The notes under the pieces: model-generated
Seen by the model: the letters and a program-made list of their open reading frames with translations, nothing else
The model's database searches: none
Told to the model about the DNA's origin: nothing
Made by a program: the position numbers and the translations under genes
Shown here: in pieces, positions 25,762-33,699 of the stretch
Layout of the letters: every line of letters starts with the position of its first letter
Position numbering within the stretch: position 1 is the stretch's first letter
Origin: Deltaproteobacteria bacterium
GTDB taxonomy: Bacteria > Desulfobacterota > Binatia > UBA9968 > JAJDTQ01
Length of the DNA stretch: 64,000 nt
NCBI GenBank assembly: GCA_026712905.1
Contig: JAPOPM010000081.1
Coordinates: 1-64,000 of the forward strand
Reading direction: 5' to 3'

Positions 25762-27855
25762 TCACGTGACGGCCACCATGTGAGCCTTGAGCAGGGAGTG
25801 GCACGACGGGCAGTATAGCTTCTCGAACAGGTAACGGCCGTGAAGGTCGCTCATTAGCGGACCCGCTTCAGTGGGCGGACACGTGCATCTCTCGACAGCG
25901 CGGTCCGCTTTGTATGCGATCGGGACGCCGGCGGAGCCGCAACGCGAACATGGGCCGACACGGTTTCCGTCGGTACTGCCCGACTCCGGACCTGGCGCAC
26001 TGGATGCGCTGTCCGGTGTTTGGTCTTGTTCGCGCGACGCGCCGTTCCCACCGCCCAAACGTCGGCGTAGCGCCTCGGTTGCCGCGTCATCCACTTCCCG
26101 TGTCTCGGGCTTGAACGCCACCCCGTAGATGTCCCGCGCCGCGTCTTCGGAGACCGCCCCGTCCACCACGTCCGCGCGTACCCGGTCCGGCTCGCGCGTC
26201 AGCGGATCGCCGTAGCCGCCGCCGCTGGCCACGCGCATGTAGAGCACGTCGCCGTCGTTAAAGTCGAAGTTGCAGTACGGGAGGACGCGTTCGGTTCCGC
26301 CCACCTCGTCCAGTTCCACGGCGTTCCGGTCGCGGTTCATGACCTCGCGCACGCGCGTGTTCTCCCGCAGGACGATGACGCTGGGCGCGCCGGGGTAGCC
26401 GCCGTACATGCCGTGGCCGGAGTTCCTGAGTCCGGCCACGCCGTAGGCCACGCCGCCGAGCCGCCCCTCGGGGGCGTCGTGCGGCGTGTGCGCGGTCTCC
26501 ACCGCCAGGCCGCCGCGGAAGCGGCCCGGGCCGGCCGAATCGGTCGCGTGGCGGCGGAACAGGTACAGCACCGGGAAGTTCAGCTCGAACCATTCCGCGT
26601 TGGGGCAGTTCATGTAGTTGCCGCCGGAGTCGATGCCGTCGGCGTGGGCGCGGGCGCCGTTGCCGTCCATGGCGCCGTGGGCAAGATTGAAGACGCAGTA
26701 GCGGCCGGACTGGTTCAACCCCGAGTGCTTGCCGTTTCGGTGGCTGGCGTTGGGAGTGACGATCTCATCGCGCCAGTGTTCGTGGGTGCCGAGCATCTGC
26801 ATCAGCACCGAACTGGCCAGGAACCCGACGCTGAAGCCACAGGAGGTGGTGTTGAGGGACACCGGACCCGGATAGGTGACGTTCACCAGCGTCCCTTCGG
26901 GAGCGATGACTTCCAGCGGCCGAATCACCCCGTGGTTCTTGGGAAGGTCGTGTACCAGCGTGGTCAGCACCGCGGCAAAGCAGAACCCGGCGGTGCCGTG
27001 GAACGGCAGGTTGACGCCGGTCACGGCCTGCGGGTCGGTGCCGGTGAAATCGAAGATGAGCCGGTCTTCGCGTTTGCGTAGCGCCACCTTCATGCGCCAA
27101 GTGTCCTGGGCCTCCAGCGCCAGCTCCTCCGTCCACTCGCCGTCCTCGAACGACGCGATGCGCTCCCGGAAGATCGCCTCGGTGTAGCGGATCATCTCGC
27201 CGGCCACCGCGTCGAGCAACGCGGCGCCGTAATGCGCGTACATCTCCCGCAGCCGCGCCTTTGCCACGTTGTTGGCGGCGATCTCGCACTTGAGGTCCAG
27301 CCCCACCATGCCCGGCTGGCGCGTCATGTTGGTGAGGGTGTCGAAGACATCCTGGCGCAGCACGCCGCGCTCCACCAGCTTGATGCCGGGCACGCGCAGC
27401 CCCTCGTGAAAGATCTCGGTGGCGTCGGGCGAGTCCCCGCCGGGAGACAGCGCGCCCACGTCGTTCACGTGCACGAAGGTGGCGCTCCAGGCCACCAGCC
27501 GCCCGCCATGGTGGATCGGCGAGACCACGTAGATGTCCGACTGGTGGATGGCGGCGAGATAGGGATCGTTCAGCAGGAAGACGTCGTCCTCGAAGATCTC
27601 GTCCGGCGGAAAGCGCTCGATGATGCGTCTCACCGCGTAGCTGGCGCACACCACGTGCTGTCCCAGGGTGGCCCCCGCCGAGAGGATGTCGCCGTCCGGA
27701 CGGTAGAGGGATGCCATGTAGTCCCGTTGCTGGGTGGTGTTGACGGTACCGCCGGTGCGTTCCAGTGTAATGCCCATCTCGCGCGTGACCTGGTGAAGGC
27801 GGTGCGAGAGGATCTCGAAGGTGACGGGGTCGACGCCGTGTATGCGCGTGTCCAT
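25762..27855 (-). CDS. hyuB: Hydantoinase B/oxoprolinase family protein with C-terminal zinc ribbon
   Basis: The 697-residue protein is the B subunit of an N-methylhydantoinase/acetophenone-carboxylase-like ATP-dependent enzyme. It starts DPVTFEILSHRLHQVTREMG and shows the family's NDPYLAAIHQSDIYVVSPIHH, SRPL-type GVNLPF and GGGYGDPLTREPD segments. From about residue 625 the tail is unusual: CSRCG, CTCP and CPSCH pairs suggest a zinc-ribbon domain like the gamma subunit of acetone carboxylase fused at the C-terminus. The ATG lies 17 bases after the hyuA stop. Larger open frame upstream is antisense-frame noise over hyuA. Confidence 0.88.
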   Translation of the reverse strand: MDTRIHGVDPVTFEILSHRLHQVTREMGITLERTGGTVNTTQQRDYMASLYRPDGDILSAGATLGQHVVCASYAVRRIIERFPPDEIFEDDVFLLNDPYLAAIHQSDIYVVSPIHHGGRLVAWSATFVHVNDVGALSPGGDSPDATEIFHEGLRVPGIKLVERGVLRQDVFDTLTNMTRQPGMVGLDLKCEIAANNVAKARLREMYAHYGAALLDAVAGEMIRYTEAIFRERIASFEDGEWTEELALEAQDTWRMKVALRKREDRLIFDFTGTDPQAVTGVNLPFHGTAGFCFAAVLTTLVHDLPKNHGVIRPLEVIAPEGTLVNVTYPGPVSLNTTSCGFSVGFLASSVLMQMLGTHEHWRDEIVTPNASHRNGKHSGLNQSGRYCVFNLAHGAMDGNGARAHADGIDSGGNYMNCPNAEWFELNFPVLYLFRRHATDSAGPGRFRGGLAVETAHTPHDAPEGRLGGVAYGVAGLRNSGHGMYGGYPGAPSVIVLRENTRVREVMNRDRNAVELDEVGGTERVLPYCNFDFNDGDVLYMRVASGGGYGDPLTREPDRVRADVVDGAVSEDAARDIYGVAFKPETREVDDAATEALRRRLGGGNGASREQDQTPDSASSAPGPESGSTDGNRVGPCSRCGSAGVPIAYKADRAVERCTCPPTEAGPLMSDLHGRYLFEKLYCPSCHSLLKAHMVAVT

Positions 27856-27872
27856 GGGAGTCCCTTCCTTCC

Positions 27873-29990
27873 TCATCCGCCGACAAGGAGCCGGATGTTG
27901 CGGTAGGCGTCCATCACCGCCCGGTCCGCCGGATTCACCACGATGGTGGTCACCGGGGTCTCGATAATGGCGGGGCCGGCCATCTCGTTTCCCGGCAGCA
28001 ACGCGTCGAAGTCGTACACCGGGGTGTCCCGGGGTGCGTCGAACTCCTCGAAACAGACCTTGCGGCGGCCCTTGAGCGCACCGTCCGCGGCGGCCGACGA
28101 CAGAGGGTACGACTGGACCCGCGGCTTGTCCAGCACGCCGGTTGCGGTGAGGCGGAAGTTCATGATCTCCTTCCCCGCCTCGCGGTAGCCGGAACCGGGG
28201 CCGTAGGTTCGTTCGTACAGGTCGTCGAAACGTTCGTACACCCCGTTCAACTCCTCCTCCGAAAGGGGCAGCGTGCCCTCGGGCATGACCACGTTCAATT
28301 CGTGCACCTGGTAGCGATAGCGCATGTCGAAGCTGCGCTCGATGCGCACGCCACCGCCCTCGAAACCGGCGCCGGCCAGATCGGCGCGGGCGCGTTGCAC
28401 CAGTTCGTCGAAGGTTCGGTTGACGCGCTCGGGCTCCGCCGGCACCTGCATCCGGTCCGACTTGCCGTACTGGTAAACGACGTCCGAGCCGACCAACCCC
28501 GTGGCGCTGTGCACCGACGCCGTGAGCGGCACCACCACCTGCCTGATGCCCAGCTCCGCGGCGTAACGCGCCGCGTGCACCGGCCCGGCGCCGCCGAAGG
28601 CGAACAGCGTGAAGTCGCGCGGGTCGTAGCCCCGCTCCACCGTGGCACGGCGGATCAAGTCGCTCATGTGCGCGTTGATGATGCGGTAGATGCCGCCGGC
28701 CGCCGCCTCCACCGAGAGGCCCAGGGGTTGGGCGACCTTTTCCTCCACGGCGCGGCGCGCGCGTCCGGCGTCCAGCGACAGGCGCCCGCCCAGGAAGTAG
28801 TCGGGATTGAGGTAGCCCAGCACCAGGTCGGCGTCGGACACCGTGGGCTCGGCGCCGCCCAGGCCGTAACACGCGGGTCCCGGTTGGGCGCCGGCGCTCT
28901 CCGGCCCGACCTTGAGTAGTCCCGTCTTGGGATCGGTCCACGCGATGCTGCCGCCGCCCGCGCCGATGGACTCGACCCAGATCTTGGTGGCGTAGATCTG
29001 GTGGCGCAGCAGCACCGGCTTGTAGTCCTTCTCGATGACCCCGTCCCGGATGACGCTCACCTTGAACGTGGTGCCGCCCATGTCCGTGGCCAGGATGTCG
29101 GGCAGGTCCATGAGCCGGCCGAGCCAGGCGCTCCCCGTGACCCCGGCCGAGGGACCCGACTCGATGGTGCCGATGGCGTTCCGGGCGGTGGCTTCCACCC
29201 CCAGCACGCCGCCGTAGGACTGCATGATCAGAGGTTCGCCCGCCAGCCCGTGCTCCCGCAGCCGTCCGCCCAGGCGGTTGATGTAGGTGGAGATGCGCGG
29301 CCCTATGGAGGCGTTGAAGACTGTGGTGGCGGTGCGTTCGTACTCCCCCAGATAAGGCGCCACCTCGCTGGAGAGGCTGAGAAATATATCGGGGTGGCTC
29401 GCCCCGACGATGCCGGCGATGCCACGCTCGTGGAGGTCGTTGGCGACCGACCAGATGAGGCTCACCGCCACCGCCTCCACCCCGCTCGAAACCAGCTCGG
29501 CCACCACCTTCTCCACCTGCCTCGGATCCAGCCGCACCAACACCGCGCCCTTGTAGTCCACCCGCTCGTCCACCTCCTTGACCAGCGGCCCCGGCACCAT
29601 GGGCGCGGGCTTGTCGAGCCTGGACAGATGAAAGATCTCCGACTCCGGGACCCCGTCCGTGAAACGCCCGCGCATGATGCGAAGAGTGTCGCCAAACCCC
29701 TTGGTGGTGATCAGGCCGGTACGCGCCCCGGATCCAGTGAGAAGCGCATTATCGCCGATGGTGCAGGCGTGGAAGAAAAGGCGGGCGGAGGCGAGCAGTT
29801 CGTCTTCGTCCTTGAACCCGAGGTTCCCGGCCGCATCGCGCACCGCGGCCAGCGCCCCCACCGAGTAGTCGTCCGGCGTGGAAAGCGCTTTCCCCACCGT
29901 CATGGTGCCGCCGGCATCCATGGCGACGCAGTCGGTGAAGGTGCCGCCGATGTCCACGCCGACCATGTAGCGACCTTGGGAATCACTCAT
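27873..29990 (-). CDS. hyuA: Hydantoinase A/oxoprolinase family protein
   Basis: The 705-residue A subunit binds and hydrolyses ATP in hydantoinase, oxoprolinase and acetone-carboxylase type complexes. It has the actin-like phosphate loop VGVDIGGTFTDCV, a second motif LATDMGGTTFKVSVI, and GAGGGSIAW and FAFGGAGPVHAARYA. No Shine-Dalgarno precedes the ATG at 29,990; an internal ATG at codon 9 (29,966) has AAGG upstream and could be the real start. A near copy of the first 17 codons is stranded at 1,930-1,992. Together with hyuB it probably carboxylates or hydrolyses a cyclic amide or ketone. Confidence 0.92.
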   Translation of the reverse strand: MSDSQGRYMVGVDIGGTFTDCVAMDAGGTMTVGKALSTPDDYSVGALAAVRDAAGNLGFKDEDELLASARLFFHACTIGDNALLTGSGARTGLITTKGFGDTLRIMRGRFTDGVPESEIFHLSRLDKPAPMVPGPLVKEVDERVDYKGAVLVRLDPRQVEKVVAELVSSGVEAVAVSLIWSVANDLHERGIAGIVGASHPDIFLSLSSEVAPYLGEYERTATTVFNASIGPRISTYINRLGGRLREHGLAGEPLIMQSYGGVLGVEATARNAIGTIESGPSAGVTGSAWLGRLMDLPDILATDMGGTTFKVSVIRDGVIEKDYKPVLLRHQIYATKIWVESIGAGGGSIAWTDPKTGLLKVGPESAGAQPGPACYGLGGAEPTVSDADLVLGYLNPDYFLGGRLSLDAGRARRAVEEKVAQPLGLSVEAAAGGIYRIINAHMSDLIRRATVERGYDPRDFTLFAFGGAGPVHAARYAAELGIRQVVVPLTASVHSATGLVGSDVVYQYGKSDRMQVPAEPERVNRTFDELVQRARADLAGAGFEGGGVRIERSFDMRYRYQVHELNVVMPEGTLPLSEEELNGVYERFDDLYERTYGPGSGYREAGKEIMNFRLTATGVLDKPRVQSYPLSSAAADGALKGRRKVCFEEFDAPRDTPVYDFDALLPGNEMAGPAIIETPVTTIVVNPADRAVMDAYRNIRLLVGG

Positions 29991-30488
29991 AACTATAGGA
30001 TATTATTGTTGTTTACACGGCCACAAACTGTGGATCGCTGAGGAGTCCCGATCCTCGTCGTAAGCATACTGTAAGCGGATTCATTCCAGTCTGCGCGCGT
30101 TCCAGCGCGGCTCTGTCGCCCAAGGCATCCAACACCGAACTACCCGCACGCCTTTGTGCCATCCCCCTTCCGTTCGACTACAACGCCCGAAGACCACACG
30201 CAAGCCCTTACGAACTGACACCTATAGAGTTTGCAGCCTGCTCCGGAGCGGATATACGGAAATATCGCTAACTTGTGAGTGAGAACGAATTGGGGGGCAG
30301 GTCAGGGGTAGCGACCCCGAGCGCCGACGGGCGCAGTTTGCTAAGTTCAGATTGGCGAGGGGGCCGTCAACTTCTTAAAGATACCGGCCCCCAAGAACAA
30401 TCCCGCAGAGGGTGGTGACGTCGACCAACAGTCCCAGACAGCCACCGTGACGTCAAGGCCCTCTCCTTCCGTGGAGGTCTGATGAACT
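29991..30488. other. Low-GC divergent intergenic region
   Basis: These 498 bases separate the divergent hyuA and HEPN-like genes. Reading toward hyuA, TTGTGG (about 30,030) and TATCCT (about 30,000) with an 18-base spacer resemble a sigma-70 promoter placed almost at the start codon. Toward the HEPN-like gene GGAGGT (30,473-30,478) is its ribosome-binding site. No gene is recognised between them. Base composition drops here relative to the flanking hyu genes. Confidence 0.4.
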
Positions 30489-31691
30489 ATGGCTGCTCGA
30501 AAGCATCTGTTGCTGGAATCGATAGAACTGACCCACATCAATAACCGACCACTACCTCAACCGGCCCTAGGCAAGGCCGTAGTTCGTTTACATCCGAGGC
30601 TGGGGTTCTCCCTTGATTTCGGTGCCTTGCCGACTCACGCTTTACCCTGGGGGAAGCTGTGCCGTATTAGGACAGCCGCGGGAGTCGAGGCGGAAGGATA
30701 CTTCCAGTATAGTCTGAACGCTCCCTTCTATGCCCCGGCATCATTCGTTCTCAGAAAGGCTCCGCATATCGTGATGCCATCCGACGCGGAGATCAAAAAG
30801 CTGGAGTTCCGAATTGTCAATTTTCCCAGCTTCTTTGGCAGGGGAGCCAAGCATTCAACTCGTAAGGGGACAACGCATTTCTTCGGTGCGGCAACTGGAA
30901 GGTTCCGGGGTTTCCGATTCGACATCACGGAACGTTTTGGGTCCACTGGTGTCCGGTATCGACCTGCCCATGGTCATGCGCTGACTCACAACGGAGTGCT
31001 CCGACGGGATGACCGGAAGCCATTTTCTATTGAGGAGGCCAAGGAGAACATGCGGAGGCTACGAGCTTTCCTGTCATTCGCACGTGGAATGGCTTGCGAC
31101 TTGATTCCGGTTCACGCGGTTACGGGAGAGGGCACGGCAGCATTCTCGTGGGGAACGAATTTCGTGGAGCCGGCAAAGCCTGCGGCAACGAGATGGTTCC
31201 CGATGAACAACGGCGGAGACGTGATTGCCGATTTGCTTGGCCCGTTCGACAACCTTTGGCAGCAATGGGGGGAGACGCTGCCCACCGTTGTCGACTGGTA
31301 CACCAACGCCGCCACCAGCCCGGCACACGTGGGGGTGGTACTAACGCAAGCGGCTTGGGAAGCCATGGGGTATCAGATACTGGGAAAGAAAACCAAGGGA
31401 TCCTCGGTGCTTCCCCTCACCCTCAAGAAACTCGGCATTGACGCGAGCATCCCGGCCACATGCGGGACTCTCCAACAGGCATTTCCCGGGAAGGACGGAC
31501 CGACGGCCATTACTCAGCTCAGAAATGAACTGGTACACGCCAAAGCGAATCTCCCCAACATTCCCACATGGGCACACTTTGACGCGAGGAACCTCAGCCT
31601 TTGGTACGTCGAAATGATTCTGTTGAAGCATCTCCGGTTTTCCGGCCGATACTTCGACAGAATGCAGAACAATTACTTGGTATTGCCTTAG
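30489..31691 (+). CDS. HEPN-domain-like protein, possible RNase/defence protein
   Basis: A 400-residue protein in a low-GC patch. The N-terminal 230 residues form a beta-rich domain (RLHPRLGFSLDFG, FVLRKAPHIVMP, GATGRFRGFRFDITERFG) and the C-terminal part is helical. It carries the HEPN ribonuclease signature R-x4-H in TQLRNELVHAK (Arg345-His350), followed by WYVEMILLKHLRFSGRYFDR. This two-part layout resembles ApeA- and YopA-central-domain-like proteins seen singly in accessory islands. No partner gene is obvious. The HEPN call rests on one motif, so it is tentative. Confidence 0.5.
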   Translation: MAARKHLLLESIELTHINNRPLPQPALGKAVVRLHPRLGFSLDFGALPTHALPWGKLCRIRTAAGVEAEGYFQYSLNAPFYAPASFVLRKAPHIVMPSDAEIKKLEFRIVNFPSFFGRGAKHSTRKGTTHFFGAATGRFRGFRFDITERFGSTGVRYRPAHGHALTHNGVLRRDDRKPFSIEEAKENMRRLRAFLSFARGMACDLIPVHAVTGEGTAAFSWGTNFVEPAKPAATRWFPMNNGGDVIADLLGPFDNLWQQWGETLPTVVDWYTNAATSPAHVGVVLTQAAWEAMGYQILGKKTKGSSVLPLTLKKLGIDASIPATCGTLQQAFPGKDGPTAITQLRNELVHAKANLPNIPTWAHFDARNLSLWYVEMILLKHLRFSGRYFDRMQNNYLVLP

Positions 31692-31873
31692 CCCACCTGA
31701 AAGCAGTACCGGTTTGACGACGACACACCGGTCCCGACGCGAGCGGAGAAAACAGCGGCGAAACCACTGCCTCGAGCCCCGTCGGCTTTCGCGGATGGCC
31801 GTGAAGCGGCGCGGACATCGAGCCGTGGGTGATAACCCTCCACCACGCATCGGGACTGGTGAGCCGTCATGGC

Positions 31874-32582
31874 CTACCGGTCGTTGTCTACATCCCGGGC
31901 GCTAAACATCTTCGAAAACGTACTTCCGGTTACCGTATAGCGCTCACCGTTCGACGATACCAGCACAATGACATCGCCCTGCGCATTGAACACAGCCTCT
32001 GGTGACGGAGTGGAAACGTCATCCTCGTCAGTCTCCCTCGCGTCTGCGTAGTTGCCGTCGACAGCCTCGCCGTTCCCGGTAATGAGCACAAAGCTCCGGG
32101 TATCCTGAAGCTGCTTGATGACAATCCGCCTCGGGAGTCGGTGTTTGTCGGTGAACTCAGAGGAAATGATCGAGACCTCGGGACGCAGTCTGCTGGGCCA
32201 ATTCCGTACCGGTACTCGTGTCTGAACCGTGGTGGCTGACTTTCAGGACATCGATATCGTTGCCGCGTGGGATGGCACCCGAGGCTACGACAGCTTCTTC
32301 CGCAGTCGGTTTCTTCCGCTTCTTCTTTCATCTGCCAGAAGTTTGGTCGCCGGTAGTGTAGAACACGAACTCGCCCAGCCGGATGAGCAGCGCGATGCTG
32401 CCCGGATTCTCATCGAAGGACTCCGTCTTGCCTGCCGGGTCGAGGTCAAGGTCGTGCGCGGTCCCATCCGTGTCGCCGCGTACTGTGAGGTGGTCCCGGA
32501 AATCGAACGTGTTGCTAAGATTCAACACCGCCGGTTCTACGGGCCCGGCTTCGGGTCGCAACACATACTCAACGTCACTCAT
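31874..32582 (-). pseudogene. Degraded ComEC-like metallo-beta-lactamase-fold gene
   Basis: Three frames on the minus strand reconstruct one protein. Frame one (from 32,582) reads FDENPGSIALLIRLGEFVFYTTGDQ; the second carries DIDVLKVSHHGSDTST, the hallmark HHGS of ComEC-type hydrolases; the third reads RPEVSIISSEFTDKH, then RRIVIKQLQDTRSFVLITGNG and runs to a stop at 31,874. At least two frameshifts are needed and the N-terminal HxHxDH metal site is missing. The gene is dead. It lies in the low-GC accessory patch with other broken genes. Confidence 0.7.
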
Positions 32583-32930
32583 ACGCTGGTCTCCCTAAAG
32601 CGTTTGTTCCTCGGATGATGCAGACTTCCCAGATGTAGATCCGGGACCCCTAATGTGGGTGGGGAACCCCCCAAGTAGCGCCCGAACGCGGTCTCCGTGC
32701 GCCCTGCCGCGAAAAGCCTCGTAAGGACGAGCGCCCCCATACGCCCGGTCCAAGTCCGCTGACGAATCCTACGGTGGCTATGAGCGGAGATGTGTCGCCG
32801 GATCGCCAGAAATAGAAGCAGGTAATACTTCCATGCACGCCTCGACGCCGAGCTTTGCGCAAGGTTGTGAGCATTCCGTCATCAAGAGAGGCACGGTCTG
32901 CGAGCCTTGCCGCGAGTAGCGTCCAGCCGT
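32583..32930. other. Gap with no recognisable gene
   Basis: These 348 bases between the broken hydrolase gene and higA contain only short frames without motifs. A minus-strand frame at 32,650-32,874 (74 codons) has no family resemblance and I do not call it. Confidence 0.4.
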
Positions 32931-33215
32931 TCAGCGGTCCGCCTGTACCAAACCAACGGTCAGCCGCGTACCCGTCGCCTCCGCGTAGCGGCGCAAGGTA
33001 GTAAAGGACGGTGACACGCCGCCACCCTCCAGCCGCGCGATGGCGGACTGGGTCGTTCCGAGGCGCCGGGCGAGTTCTGCCTGCGTCAGCTTCGCCGCTA
33101 TGCGCGCGCGAATCAATGCCTCGATCAGCTTGAACTCGTCATCGGCCCGCGCGTACTCTTCCCGGAATTCCGGATCTTCCATGAAGCGCTTCTTCAGGTC
33201 CTTCAATCTCGTCAT
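32931..33215 (-). CDS. higA: HigA-type XRE antitoxin
   Basis: A 94-residue protein with a Cro/C1 helix-turn-helix (LTQAELARRLGTTQSAIARLEGG, then SPSFTTLRRYAEATG) at residues about 43-80. The N-terminal leader DLKKRFMEDPEFREEYARADDEF is typical of HigA partners of HigB toxins. The ATG overlaps the toxin stop by ATGA, so it is the second gene of a HigB-HigA pair. The upstream toxin is frameshifted, so the antitoxin now stands alone; it may still repress its own promoter. Confidence 0.88.
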   Translation of the reverse strand: MTRLKDLKKRFMEDPEFREEYARADDEFKLIEALIRARIAAKLTQAELARRLGTTQSAIARLEGGGVSPSFTTLRRYAEATGTRLTVGLVQADR

Positions 33216-33554
33216 GGCGTCACCTGCTTCATCCGTTCCCCGGCCGTCGCGAGCGCTTGCCGCGGTGTCCTCTGCGACTTCTTTGCGAAGACATGCAGGA
33301 CCACTACCCGCCGCCGCACCGCCGTCACGTAGATCCCCCTAGCGATCCCTCCTTGAGCCTTGACCCGTAGTTCCCAAAGCTTGCCGTCTAGACGGCTTGA
33401 CATGCGGCTCACCAAGTGTCTCCAGGCCGACGTTCTCTATCGTCTCCAGCAGCCGCACTAGCCGGGCACGCAACTTCACAGGCAGGGCTTCGATTTCGGC
33501 ATCAACACCGGAGACGGTTTCGACCCTCCACGCCACCCCACCAATATAGCGCAT
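33212..33554 (-). pseudogene. higB: HigB/RelE-type toxin gene disrupted by a frameshift
   Basis: The first frame gives WRVETVSGVDAEIEALPVKLRARLVRLLETIENVGLETLGEPHVK. The normal continuation RLDGKLWELRVKAQGGIARGIYVTAVRRRVVVLHVFAKKSQRTP lies in a different frame of the same strand, so an indel occurred near 33,400. In intact HigB-like toxins these form one RelE-fold mRNA interferase of about 115 residues. Either the toxin has been inactivated or a base-calling error is present. The TGA-free overlap excludes a stop-codon recoding explanation. Confidence 0.8.
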
Positions 33555-33699
33555 TCGCTATGTTCTTTCAAGGGAGGATCGCCTCTCGGAAAACGTGTCA
33601 GACCTCATGGGTAGGCATCGTTCAGGAGCATCGCGGGCGGCCGCCAAGGCGGTCCCGCATCCTATTCAAACATGAGCCGTCCGGCCATAGCGGCTGCCG

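Noticed and set aside
25762-28941. 1059-codon frame that would extend hyuB upstream across hyuA
   Set aside because: The extra 362 codons read hyuA in the wrong frame and resemble nothing; the hyuB ATG at 27,855 fits the family start.
32650-32874. Small protein of 74 codons on the minus strand
   Set aside because: No recognisable domain, ribosome-binding site or partner; composition is like a random high-GC frame.
33395-33410. Selenocysteine or programmed frameshift in HigB
   Set aside because: The frames are joined by a simple indel with no slippery run and no in-frame TGA to recode.
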